Below are positions 8,964-18,500 of a stretch of 64,000 bases of DNA, one piece after another. The DNA is from Pseudomonas sp. SJZ079 (GTDB lineage Bacteria; Pseudomonadota; Gammaproteobacteria; Pseudomonadales; Pseudomonadaceae), in the NCBI RefSeq assembly GCF_007993865.1, contig NZ_VIUH01000007.1, positions 107,381 to 171,380 on the forward strand, written 5' to 3'. The notes under the pieces are model-generated. The model saw nothing but the letters and a program-made list of their open reading frames with translations, was not told the origin of the DNA and ran no database searches. Numbering within the stretch: the stretch's first letter is position 1; each line of letters begins with the position of its first letter. A program made the position numbers and the translations under genes.

Positions 8964-9860
8964 TCAGTTACTCGACAAGCGGTCGCCGCGCTCGAAGCGC
9001 CAGGTGCGGATGATTTCCAGGCGGTCGACATCGGCCAGGTCGCCGGTGAACGGCGCGTAAGGGGCGGCCAAGCGGACGATGCGCAGTGCGGCCTGGTCGA
9101 GCAGACGCTGGCCTGATGACTCCAGTACCTGCACTTCGTATAGGGTGCCGTCGCGGTTGATCGACACCAGCAGGCGCAAGCTGCCATAAATCTGCTTGCG
9201 CCTTGCGTCGTCCGGGTAGTTGAGGTTGCCGATGCGTTCGACCTTCTTGCGCCACTCGTCTTTGTACCAGGCGCCCTTGTCGCGCCGGGTCGAGGCGGCG
9301 TTCAGGCGGAGGATCTTCGGGCGCTTGGCGTACAGCTGGATATCCTGGGCCAGTTCGGCTTCCAGGCTGGCGATTTCCATCGACAGTTGCGCGCTGTCGA
9401 ACACCGGCGCCGGGGGTACCTGCGGCGCCGGTTTGGTTTCTTCGCGTTTGACCGGGGTCTTCTGCTGCTGGGGCGTGCGGGTGGCGACGGCGGCTTTCGG
9501 TGCTTCCTGGCGGGCCACGGGCTGTTGTGGCGCCGCGGGCGGGGTGACGCGCTTGACCTGGGTGTCCTGAAACAGTGCCTGTTCGGTGGTCTTCGGTGCG
9601 GCTTTGTGTTCCAGGGTGCCGCTGCCTTGCTGGTTATCCTGGGCGAGGAAGTCGGCCTCTTTCGGCTGCTCCTCACTCTTGAAGGTCGACAGGGTGATTT
9701 CCAGGGTTTTGCTGATCTGATTGGGTTCGGCCAGGGTAAAGCCCAGGCCGAGGATCAGGGCGACGTGCAGCGTGGCGGCGAGAAACAGGGTGAACCCCAG
9801 GCGATCCGCCGGACGGACGTCGGCGGAGCTGGTGGCGAGTTTGGGGGCGGCTGCAGTCAT
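8964..9860 (-). CDS. tonB: Energy transducer TonB (TonB3-like)
   Basis: A 298-residue periplasm-spanning TonB. There is one N-terminal membrane anchor (FTLFLAATLHVALILGLGFTL), a proline- and lysine-rich spacer with a coiled coil (SMEIASLEAELAQDI), and a C-terminal TonB fold with YPDDARRKQIYGSLRLLVSI and AAPYAPFTGDL. TonB proteins carry proton-motive energy from ExbB/ExbD to outer-membrane receptors; no exbBD is nearby. In P. aeruginosa the gene at this position, next to gshB and the pil-chp genes, is tonB3, which is required for twitching motility, so a pilus-related role is the best inference. Confidence 0.88.
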   Translation of the reverse strand: MTAAAPKLATSSADVRPADRLGFTLFLAATLHVALILGLGFTLAEPNQISKTLEITLSTFKSEEQPKEADFLAQDNQQGSGTLEHKAAPKTTEQALFQDTQVKRVTPPAAPQQPVARQEAPKAAVATRTPQQQKTPVKREETKPAPQVPPAPVFDSAQLSMEIASLEAELAQDIQLYAKRPKILRLNAASTRRDKGAWYKDEWRKKVERIGNLNYPDDARRKQIYGSLRLLVSINRDGTLYEVQVLESSGQRLLDQAALRIVRLAAPYAPFTGDLADVDRLEIIRTWRFERGDRLSSN

Positions 9861-9916
9861 CGCGTATCAGGTCAGTTCAGGTTGCCACGCAGTCTGCCGA
9901 GGGCCCAGGTAAAAGT

Positions 9917-10879
9917 CTATGAAGCACTGCGCGCATTGAGCTTATCGGTAATGGCATCCATCAGGCGTTCGCCGATCTGCGTATCGAAGGCGGCGTCTAT
10001 CTCGCGGATGCAGGTGGGGCTGGTCACGTTGATCTCGGTGAGGTGGTCGCCGATCACGTCGAGGCCGACGAACAGCAGGCCTTTCTCGCGCAAGGTCGGG
10101 CCTACCGCGGCGGCAATTTCGCGATCGCGCTCGGTCAGTGGGCGCGCCTCGCCACGACCTCCGGCGGCCAGGTTGCCACGGGTTTCGCCGTGCGCCGGGA
10201 TGCGCGCCAGGCAGTAGGGGACCGGCTCGCCGTCGATCATCAGGATGCGCTTGTCGCCGTCGACGATGGCCGGCAGGTAGCGCTGCACCATGATCTGCTG
10301 GGTGCCGTGGGCGGTCAGGGTTTCCAGAATCACCGAAAGGTTCGGGTCACCCTCGCGATGACGAAAGATCGAAGAACCGCCCATGCCATCCAGGGGTTTG
10401 AGAATGATGTCACGCTGCTCTTTGGCAAACTCCCGCACAATGTCTGCCCGTCGAGTGACTATGGTTGGCGGGGTGTATTGGGGGAATTGGGTGGCGAACA
10501 GCTTTTCGTTGCAGTCACGCAGACTCTGCGGGCGGTTGACCACCAGTACGCCGGCCTGCTCGGCTTGCTCAAGCAGATAAGTGGAGTAGACGAACTCGTT
10601 ATCGAAGGGTGGGTCCTTGCGCATCAGGATCACGTCCAGCTCGGTCAGCGCTATGTCGCGCTCACTGCCTAGTTCGAACCAGTGCTGCGGATCGTTGAAT
10701 ACAGACAGCGGGCTGAGCCGGGCACGTGCTTCGCCTTTGGCTTGGTAGAGGTCTTGCTGCTCCATATAGAACAGTGACCAGCCGCGCGCTTGGGCTGCCA
10801 GCAACATGGCCAGCGAGCTGTCCTTTTTAAAGGTGATCTGGGCGATGGGGTCCATGACTATGCCGAGGCGGACGCTCAT
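9917..10879 (-). CDS. gshB: Glutathione synthetase GshB
   Basis: GshB ligates gamma-glutamylcysteine and glycine with ATP. The protein is 320 residues, the standard prokaryotic length, and begins with SVRLGIVMDPIAQITFKKDSSLAML. The ATP-grasp segments are complete: DPPFDNEFVYSTYLLE, ILKPLDGMGGSSIFR, QRYLPAIVDGDKRI and the C-terminal metal-binding EINVTSPTCIREID. It is transcribed away from pilG; 239 bases separate the two start codons. Confidence 0.97.
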   Translation of the reverse strand: MSVRLGIVMDPIAQITFKKDSSLAMLLAAQARGWSLFYMEQQDLYQAKGEARARLSPLSVFNDPQHWFELGSERDIALTELDVILMRKDPPFDNEFVYSTYLLEQAEQAGVLVVNRPQSLRDCNEKLFATQFPQYTPPTIVTRRADIVREFAKEQRDIILKPLDGMGGSSIFRHREGDPNLSVILETLTAHGTQQIMVQRYLPAIVDGDKRILMIDGEPVPYCLARIPAHGETRGNLAAGGRGEARPLTERDREIAAAVGPTLREKGLLFVGLDVIGDHLTEINVTSPTCIREIDAAFDTQIGERLMDAITDKLNARSAS

Positions 10880-11118
10880 GGGGATTCTCCGTGAAGGGCT
10901 ATAACTAAAGGCTGTTGAAACTAGCGTGTGGCGTCAGGGTGGCGCTGACAGGTCAGGCGGTCAAGGAAAAAACCTTGCACTTCCGAGGCTTATGGATTGC
11001 ATCTGGAGAGTGTGCTAAAAAGGCCCGACGATTGGGTTGCAGCCCGTCGATGGTAAGGCCTCAGGCGCACTGATAAAACGCAAAAATAACGACTCACCGA
11101 GGCGATGGTAGGGCAAAC
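10880..11118. promoter_or_regulatory. Divergent gshB / pilG intergenic region
   Basis: This 239-base interval must hold promoters for gshB (minus) and the pil-chp operon (plus). A short inverted repeat at about 11026-11052 (cgacgattgggt and gcccgtcga) sits upstream of pilG. I cannot single out a -10/-35 pair with confidence, and I see no GG-N10-GC sigma54 signature. Confidence 0.4.
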
Positions 11119-11526
11119 ATGGAACAGCATTCCGAAGGTTTGAGGGTGATGGTGATCGACGATTCGAAAACGATTCGGCGCACCGCGGAAACCCTACTAA
11201 AGAAGGTGGGTTGCGAGGTGATTACCGCCGTAGACGGCTTCGATGCCTTGGCAAAGATTGCCGATACCCATCCGAGTATCATCTTTGTCGACATCATGAT
11301 GCCGCGGCTCGATGGTTATCAGACCTGCGCCCTGATCAAGAACAACAGCGCTTTCAAGTCCACTCCGGTGATCATGCTGTCCTCCAAGGACGGTCTGTTC
11401 GACAAGGCCAAGGGGCGCATCGTCGGCTCCGATCAGTACCTGACCAAACCCTTCAGCAAAGAAGAGTTGTTGGGTGCGATCAAGGCCCATGTGCCCGACT
11501 TCACTCCGGTGGATCAAGCCTCCTGA
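11119..11526 (+). CDS. pilG: Twitching motility response regulator PilG
   Basis: A 135-residue CheY-like single-domain receiver. The acidic pair is in MVIDDSKT (residues 14-15), the phosphoacceptor Asp58 is in IIFVDIMMPRLDG, the switch Ser is in VIMLSSKDG and the Lys in YLTKPF. PilG receives phosphate from ChpA and promotes pilus extension and cAMP production through FimV/FimL and CyaB in P. aeruginosa. It is the first gene of the operon pilG-pilH-pilI-pilJ-pilK-chpA-chpB-chpC, all plus. Confidence 0.97.
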   Translation: MEQHSEGLRVMVIDDSKTIRRTAETLLKKVGCEVITAVDGFDALAKIADTHPSIIFVDIMMPRLDGYQTCALIKNNSAFKSTPVIMLSSKDGLFDKAKGRIVGSDQYLTKPFSKEELLGAIKAHVPDFTPVDQAS

Positions 11527-11574
11527 CGTCTGGCGGTTTAGCCGTAGACGCCTCTTCATGTATTGGGAAACACC

Positions 11575-11940
11575 ATGGCTCGAATTCTGATTGTTGATGA
11601 CTCGCCGACCGAGATGTACAAGCTGACCGCCATGTTGGAAAAGCATGGCCATCAGGTGCTTAAGGCGGAAAACGGTGCGGACGGCGTCGCCCTGGCGCGT
11701 CAGGAAAAACCCGATGCGGTGCTGATGGATATCGTCATGCCCGGCCTCAACGGTTTTCAGGCGACTCGTCAGCTGACCAAGGATGCCGAGACCAGCCATA
11801 TTCCGGTGATCATTGTCACCACCAAGGACCAGGAAACCGACAAGGTCTGGGGCAAGCGCCAAGGCGCTAAAGACTACCTGACCAAGCCGATCGACGAAGC
11901 CACGTTGCTGAAAACCCTTAATGCGGTATTGGTCGGCTGA
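11575..11940 (+). CDS. pilH: Twitching motility response regulator PilH
   Basis: A 121-residue CheY-like receiver beginning MARILIVDDSPTEMYKL. The phosphoacceptor is Asp52 in VLMDIVMPGLNG, and the Thr/Lys switch residues are in IIVTTKDQE and YLTKPIDE. In P. aeruginosa PilH opposes PilG and acts as a phosphate sink for ChpA. A TTG 12 bases upstream could extend the frame by four residues, but the ATG matches the family. It begins 48 bases after pilG. Confidence 0.96.
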   Translation: MARILIVDDSPTEMYKLTAMLEKHGHQVLKAENGADGVALARQEKPDAVLMDIVMPGLNGFQATRQLTKDAETSHIPVIIVTTKDQETDKVWGKRQGAKDYLTKPIDEATLLKTLNAVLVG

Positions 11941-11985
11941 TGCCAGGCCGGTCCGCAATTAAATAACAAGAAGGCCACGGTTGGC

Positions 11986-12522
11986 ATGTCGGACGCGCAA
12001 ACACCGTTTCAAACCCTCCTCGATATCGACCAGCGTTGTCGAGCGCTGGCGGCTGGCTTGCCGTCGCAGCAGGCAACCCTGCAAACCTGGAGCGGGATCG
12101 GCTTTCGCATGGGCGAACGGCTGTTCGTTGCACCGATGGGTGAGGTTGGTGAAGTGTTGCACGAACCGCGCTACACCTTGTTGCCTGGCGTAAAAGGCTG
12201 GGTCAAGGGTGTCGCCAACGTGCGCGGTCGTTTGCTGCCGGTGATGGACCTGTGCGGTTTTTTCGGTGCAGAACTGTCGCCGTTGCGTAAACAGCGGCGG
12301 GTGTTGGTGGTCGACCATCGGGATGTCTTTGCCGGCCTGACGGTCGATGAAGTATTCGGTATGCAACATTTCCCAGTGGATACCTTTTCCGAGCAGCTGC
12401 CGTTGCTCGAGGCGTCCATTCAGCCGTTTATCCACGGAGTATTTCAACGTGAGCAAGCCTGGTTGGTGTTCAGTCCACATGCGCTGGCCCAGCATCAGCG
12501 CTTTCTCGACGTGGCGTATTAA
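11986..12522 (+). CDS. pilI: CheW-like adaptor PilI
   Basis: A 178-residue CheW-fold protein that couples the receptor PilJ to the kinase ChpA. The CheW core is recognisable in GFRMGERLFVAPMGEVGEVL, LPGVKGWVKGVANVRGRLLPVMDL and VFAGLTVDEVFGMQHF. It lies 45 bases after pilH and 84 bases before pilJ. Length and position agree with P. aeruginosa PilI. Confidence 0.95.
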   Translation: MSDAQTPFQTLLDIDQRCRALAAGLPSQQATLQTWSGIGFRMGERLFVAPMGEVGEVLHEPRYTLLPGVKGWVKGVANVRGRLLPVMDLCGFFGAELSPLRKQRRVLVVDHRDVFAGLTVDEVFGMQHFPVDTFSEQLPLLEASIQPFIHGVFQREQAWLVFSPHALAQHQRFLDVAY

Positions 12523-12606
12523 GAGCTTTTCGGTGGGGTCGGCATTGCCGGCCTTTTGGCGTTACATGGAAACCGTAGTGCGGTCGGTCCAGGCGGGGGC
12601 CAGATA

Positions 12607-14655
12607 ATGAAAAAACTAAACGCAGGCAATTTATTCGCGGGTACGCGTAGCAGCACGCTGATCGCAGGACTGTTCATCGTCCTGATCGTTTCCATCGTGT
12701 TGTTGTTCGCCAACTTCGCCTATATCAACACCCAATCCAACTACGATACGGAATACGTCAGTCACTCCGGTGAGCTGCGTGTTCTGTCCCAGCGTATCGC
12801 CAAGAACGCCACCGAGGCGGCGGCTGGTACTCCGGCGGCGTTTGGTCTGTTGCGCGAGGCGCGTAACGATTTCCAGACTCGTTGGGGCTATCTGACCGAT
12901 GGTAACGAGGCCAGCGGCGTGCCGTCAGCTCCGGAGGCCGTGCAGGCAGAAATGGCTGCGGTACAGCAGGACTGGGACAGTTTGCGGCAGAACACCGACG
13001 CCATTCTGGCCAGCGAACAGACCGTTCTCTCCCTGCACCAGGTGGCCGCGACGCTCGCGGAAACCATTCCGCAGCTGCAGGTCGAGTACGAGGAGGTGGT
13101 CGACATCCTGCTCGAGAGCGGGGCGCCAGCGGCCCAGGTCTCGGTGGCCCAGCGCCAGTCGCTGCTCGCCGAACGTATCCTCGGCTCGGTGAACAAGGTA
13201 CTGGCCGGTGACGAAGACTCGGTGCAGGCCGCCGACATGTTCGGTCGCGACGCCAGCCTGTTCGGTCGGGTGCTCAACGCCATGCTTGAAGGCAATGCGG
13301 CGATGGAGATCGCCAAGGTGACCGACGGGGAAGCTCTCGAGCGTCTGGCAGAAATTTCCGAGCTGTTCGAATTCGTATCCGGTTCGGTAGACGAAATTCT
13401 CGAGACTTCGCCCGAGTTGTTCCAGGTTCGGGAATCGGCGAACGTCATCTTCAGCGTGTCGCAGACTCTGCTGGATAAGGCTTCGGATCTGGCCGTCGGC
13501 TTCGACAATCTGGCCACCGGCCGCGCCCTGAACACCGTCATTGGTTACTTGCTGGGTCTCCTGGCACTGGCTTCGATTATTCTGATCGGCATCGTCATGG
13601 TGCGTGAAACCAGCCGTCGTCTGGCGGAAACCGCCGAGAAGAACGAACGTAACCAGGCGGCGATTCTGCGCCTGCTCGACGAAATCGCCGACCTCGCCGA
13701 CGGTGACTTGACCGTAGCGGCGACGGTAACCGAAGACTTCACCGGGGCCATCGCCGACTCCATCAACTACTCCATCGACCAGCTGCGCGACCTGGTTGCG
13801 ACGATCAACCTGACCGCCGTTCAGGTCGCCGGCGCCGCCCAGGAAACCCAGGCCACGGCGATGCACCTGGCGGAAGCCTCGGAGCACCAGGCTCAAGAAA
13901 TTGCCGGGGCATCGGCTGCGATCAACGAGATGGCCGTGTCGATCGACCAGGTATCGGCGAACGCCTCGGAGTCCTCCGCGGTAGCGGAGCGCTCGGTAGC
14001 CATCGCCAACAAGGGTAACGAAGTCGTACACAACACCATCACCGGCATGGATAGCATCCGTGAGCAGATCCAGGACACCTCGAAGCGGATCAAGCGTCTC
14101 GGCGAGTCGTCCCAGGAGATCGGTGACATCGTAAGCCTGATCAACGACATTGCCGACCAGACCAACATCCTCGCCCTCAACGCCGCGATCCAGGCCTCCA
14201 TGGCCGGTGATGCGGGTCGCGGCTTCGCCGTGGTAGCGGACGAAGTACAGCGCCTGGCGGAACGTTCGTCGGCCGCTACCAAGCAAATCGGGGCACTGGT
14301 CAAGACCATTCAGACCGACACCAACGAAGCGGTTATCTCGATGGAACAGACCACCTCCGAAGTGGTCCGCGGTGCTCACCTGGCGCAGGATGCCGGGGTC
14401 GCCCTGGAAGAGATCGAGAAGGTATCCAAGACCCTGGCGGCCTTGATTCAGAACATCTCCAACGCGGCGCGGCAGCAGGCCTCTTCGGCGGGGCATATCT
14501 CCAACACCATGAACGTGATCCAGGAGATCACCTCGCAGACCTCGTCCGGTACTACGGCCACCGCCAAGAGCATTGGTAACCTGGCCAAGATGGCCAGTGA
14601 AATGCGTAAGTCGGTCTCCGGCTTTACCTTGCCGGAAGCTGGAGAGCAGGCTTAA
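12607..14655 (+). CDS. pilJ: Pilus chemosensory receptor PilJ (MCP)
   Basis: PilJ is the inner-membrane receptor of the Pil-Chp system. The 682-residue length is exact for the family when read from [10 protein letters not shown]; the frame is open back to 12556. It has an N-terminal membrane segment ([20 protein letters not shown]), a helical periplasmic region with two PilJ-type repeats (residues about 45-300), a second membrane segment near 310-340 ([17 protein letters not shown]), a HAMP-like linker and a cytoplasmic signalling hairpin. The hairpin tip [23 protein letters not shown] differs from the usual MCP tip, as in other PilJ proteins. PilJ has been reported to interact with pilin. 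Confidence 0.96.
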   Translation: MKKLNAGNLFAGTRSSTLIAGLFIVLIVSIVLLFANFAYINTQSNYDTEYVSHSGELRVLSQRIAKNATEAAAGTPAAFGLLREARNDFQTRWGYLTDGNEASGVPSAPEAVQAEMAAVQQDWDSLRQNTDAILASEQTVLSLHQVAATLAETIPQLQVEYEEVVDILLESGAPAAQVSVAQRQSLLAERILGSVNKVLAGDEDSVQAADMFGRDASLFGRVLNAMLEGNAAMEIAKVTDGEALERLAEISELFEFVSGSVDEILETSPELFQVRESANVIFSVSQTLLDKASDLAVGFDNLATGRALNTVIGYLLGLLALASIILIGIVMVRETSRRLAETAEKNERNQAAILRLLDEIADLADGDLTVAATVTEDFTGAIADSINYSIDQLRDLVATINLTAVQVAGAAQETQATAMHLAEASEHQAQEIAGASAAINEMAVSIDQVSANASESSAVAERSVAIANKGNEVVHNTITGMDSIREQIQDTSKRIKRLGESSQEIGDIVSLINDIADQTNILALNAAIQASMAGDAGRGFAVVADEVQRLAERSSAATKQIGALVKTIQTDTNEAVISMEQTTSEVVRGAHLAQDAGVALEEIEKVSKTLAALIQNISNAARQQASSAGHISNTMNVIQEITSQTSSGTTATAKSIGNLAKMASEMRKSVSGFTLPEAGEQA

Positions 14656-14705
14656 GCGAGCGCGGAGCGGCGACCTGAAAGGGGCGCCGCCCGAGGCATG
14701 CGCCG

Positions 14706-15581
14706 ATGAGCGAGGGGCACGACATGCAGTCAGGCGTCTGGGCCTTGCAACCGGTGATGGAAATGTCCGCTACGGAGTTCCGCACCTGGCAAGCGTTGCT
14801 CGAAGAGCGCACCGGCCTGGTGATCAACGAGCAGCGCCGGACGTTTCTGCAAACCAACCTGGCTGCGCGGATGCGCGAGCTGGGGGTGGCTGATTACGCC
14901 GCCTACCACCGGCAGATCATGGATGGGCCTCGGGGTGCGGTGGAATGGTCGACATTGCTGGATCGCTTGACCGTGCAGGAAACCCGTTTCTTTCGCCATC
15001 GAGCGTCTTTCGAGGCGCTCGAACGCTACCTGCGTGAACGACTGGAGCAAGGACTGGAGCGGCCTTTGGAATTATGGAGCGTGGGTTGCTCCAGCGGTGA
15101 GGAACCGTATTCGTTGGCGATCAGCGCGGCCGAGGCGCTGCGTGATACGCCGCAGCCCGACTACTTCGGCGTGACCGGCACCGATATCAGCCTCAGCGCG
15201 CTGAGCAAGGCGCGCGAGGCTCAGTATGCCGCGCGCAAACTGGAACAACTGGATGCGGACTTGTGTCAGCGCTATTTCGCGGCCGAGTCCGATGGACGCT
15301 TCAAGGTAGTGCCGAGGCTGGCAGCGCGGGTGTGTTGCGCCAAGCTCAATGTACTGGAACTGGCCAAGGCGCCAATGTCCGGTATGGACGTCATTTTTTG
15401 TCAGAACTTGTTGATCTATTTTCGCCGCTGGCGTCGCCGTGAGATCCTCAACCGCCTGGCTGAATGCCTGGCGCCGGGTGGTCTGCTGGTGGTGGGGGTA
15501 GGTGAAGTGGTCGGTTGGCAGCATCCGGAGATGATCCCGGTGGCCGACACGCAAGTGCTGGCGTTTACCCGCAAGGGATAG
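14706..15581 (+). CDS. pilK: Chemoreceptor methyltransferase PilK (CheR family)
   Basis: A 291-residue CheR-type SAM-dependent methyltransferase that would methylate glutamates of PilJ. The N-terminal CheR helical domain is followed by RLTVQETRFFRH, the SAM-binding segment LWSVGCSSGEEPYSLAI, TGTDISLSALSKAREAQY and the MDVIFCQNLLIYF motif. Position between pilJ and chpA fixes its identity. It starts 50 bases after pilJ. Another ATG (MQSGVW) occurs six codons downstream. Confidence 0.95.
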   Translation: MSEGHDMQSGVWALQPVMEMSATEFRTWQALLEERTGLVINEQRRTFLQTNLAARMRELGVADYAAYHRQIMDGPRGAVEWSTLLDRLTVQETRFFRHRASFEALERYLRERLEQGLERPLELWSVGCSSGEEPYSLAISAAEALRDTPQPDYFGVTGTDISLSALSKAREAQYAARKLEQLDADLCQRYFAAESDGRFKVVPRLAARVCCAKLNVLELAKAPMSGMDVIFCQNLLIYFRRWRRREILNRLAECLAPGGLLVVGVGEVVGWQHPEMIPVADTQVLAFTRKG

Positions 15582-15587
15582 GGCTTT

Positions 15588-18500
15588 ATGAGTGGAGTGG
15601 CTATGGGGGATCGACACGATTATGTCGCCCTGGAGTGGGTCAAGGGCGAAATTGCGGAAACCCTGAAACAGGCGCGTCAAGCCCTGGAGGGATTCGTCGA
15701 GAATCCACAGGATCCGACGCGCATGCGCTTCTGCCTGACCTATGTGCACCAGGTCCATGGCACTCTGCAGATGGTGGAGTTCTACGGCGCTGCGTTGCTC
15801 GCCGAAGAGATGGAGCAATTGGCGCAGGCGCTGATGGAAGGCCGTGTGGCCAACCTCAACGAAGCCCTGGAAGTGCTGATGCAGGCGATCCTGCAACTGC
15901 CGGTCTATCTCGACCGCATCCAGACGGCGCGTCGCGACCTGCCCATGGTCGTCCTGCCACTGCTTAACGACCTGCGGGCTGCCCGTGGCGAGAAACTGCT
16001 CTCGGAAACCAGCCTGTTCGCTCCGGATATGTCTGAGCGCCTGCCATCGCTTTCGCTCGAATCCTTGGCCGAGCTGCGTACGGTAGAGCTGCCGGTACTG
16101 CTGCGCAAGCTGCGGCAGATGCTGCAGATGGCCTTGGTCGGTGTCATCCGTAACCAGGATATGCCGACCAACCTGGGCTATATGGCGCGGGTTTTCGCCC
16201 GTCTCGAAGTCCTCTGCAAGGATGCGCCACTCGGCGCGCTGTGGCAGATCGCCTCGGGCCTGGTCGAAGGCCTGGCTACTGGCGGCGTTGCCAACAGTTC
16301 CTCGGTGCGGAGCCTGCTGAGCCAGGTGGATAAACAACTGAAACGCCTGCAGGAACAGGGCGTCGACGGCATCAATCAGTCAGCACCCGACGAGCTGATC
16401 AAGAATCTGTTGTTCTACATAGCCAAGGCACCTGCCCAGTCGCCGCGTATTGATGCGCTGAAAGAACGCTACCGTCTCGACGATGCGCTGCCGGCTAACG
16501 ACGTGGTGGACGAGGAGCGTGCCCGCCTGGCCGGCCCCGATCGCGATGCCATGCGTTCGGTGGTCGGCGCTTTGTGCGAAGAGTTGGTGCGGGTCAAGGA
16601 CAGCCTCGACCTGTTCGTGCGCAGCGACCGCAACCAGGTGGCAGAGCTGGATACCTTGCTGGCGCCGCTCAAGCAAATCGCCGATACCCTGGCGGTGCTC
16701 GGTTTCGGCCAGCCACGCAAAGTCATCGTCGATCAGATCGACGTGGTCCACGGCCTGGCCAGCGGCCAGCGAGAGCCGAGTGACGCGGTGCTGATGGATG
16801 TGGCGGGTGCGTTGCTGTACGTCGAGGCAACCCTGGCGGGTATGGCCGGTCCGGCGGAAGAGGGTGGCCGTGAAGAGAGCCACCTGCCGACCACCGATGT
16901 GGCGCAGATCCACCAACTGGTGATCAAGGAAGCACGCAGCGGCCTGGAACAGGCCAAAGACGCGATCATCGAGTTCATTGCCTCGCAGTGGAATCACGAA
17001 CATCTGGCGCGGGTCCCCGAGTTACTGACTCAGGTGCGCGGCGGTTTGGCGATGATTCCGTTGGCGCGCGCAGCCGCGTTGCTGAATGCCTGCAACCGCT
17101 ACATCGTGGAGCAGTTGTTGGCGCGCAAGGCAGTGCCGAACTGGCAAAGCCTCGACACCTTGGCGGACGCCATTACCAGCGTCGAGTATTACCTGGAACG
17201 ATTGGCCGAAGACAACTCGAACCAGGGCGACCTGATTCTCGATGTGGCCGAGGAAAGTCTGGAAACTTTGGGCTACCCGCTGAAAGAGAAGCCTTCTATT
17301 CTCGATCGCGTCGAGCCGCAGGCAGACACAGCGGCGCCGCTCGCCGACCCGCTGCACGATATCGACGTTCTGTCCGATGACCCGGCCGAGGTCTTAGCGC
17401 TTGAGGCGGTTGACGCTCCAGTTGCGGAGTATTCGGAGTCGCTCGCTGCGGAACCGCTGGAGCAACCGAATGCCGCCGATACTGAGCTCGACGCATTGGC
17501 CGCCGATGATGAGGTGCCAGCCGGTAGCGACTACGGCTTGAGCCTGAAGCCGTTAGACGCTGGACTTGAGTTGATCGATTTCGATGTCGAGCCGTCAGCC
17601 AGCGACATGCTAGCGGCCCCGGGGTTGGATGACGAACCGCCGGCCACGCTGCCTGGCGCCGATCTGCAGTTGGAAGAGCTCAGCCTCGACGCACTGGACA
17701 GCCCAGCGCATTGGGACGAAGCCGAGTTGGCGGCGATGCAGTTGCCCGAGGTCGAGTTGCCGAGTGCCCCGCCGGTCGTGGATGAGCAGCCGCAGACTGA
17801 ACAACCGCTGTCGATGGCCGATGTGATGGCCGCGCCGCTGCAGGCCATCAATCCGCCGGCACAGGACATTCCACCGAGTTTGCTACCGCCGCCAGCCGAT
17901 GAAGAGCCGATCGACGACGAGCTGCTGGAAGTCTTTATTGAAGAAGCCGGCGAAGTGCTGGAAACCATTGCCGTGTACTTACCGCAATGGCGTGCGAATA
18001 CCGACGACAAAGACGCCCTGAGCGAAATTCGTCGCGCCTTCCACACGCTCAAAGGCAGTGGTCGCATGGTGCGGGCGTTGGTCATCGGCGAGTTGGCCTG
18101 GTCGATCGAGAATCTGCTCAACCGGGTGCTGGATCGCAGCATTCAGCCGGGGGACGAGGTTCAGCAGGTCATTGCCGACGTGGTGGCGCTGATGCCGGCG
18201 TTGGTCGATGAGTTCGCCTCGAAAGCCCAGCGCCAGCGGGATGATGTCGACTTACTTGCCGCCACTGCCCATGCCCTGGCCAAAGGTCAGAGTCTTCCTC
18301 AGCACGGCGTTCCGGCTACTCAGCTAGACGAACCAGAAGAGCTTGTGGTTGAGCTAGAGGCTGCCGCAGTGCTGGAGGAGGATGGCGTAGAAGCGTTGGA
18401 TCCGCAACTGCTGGAAATTTTTCGCAACGAGGCGGAGTCTCATCTCGACACCCTGGTGGGGTTTCTCGCCGATTGCGCCCAGGAACTGCCGCAGCCGGTG

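Noticed and set aside
12925..14496. Minus-strand frame of 523 codons opposite pilJ
   Set aside because: Shadow of the pilJ coding frame; Gly/Arg/Asp-biased and without homology features.
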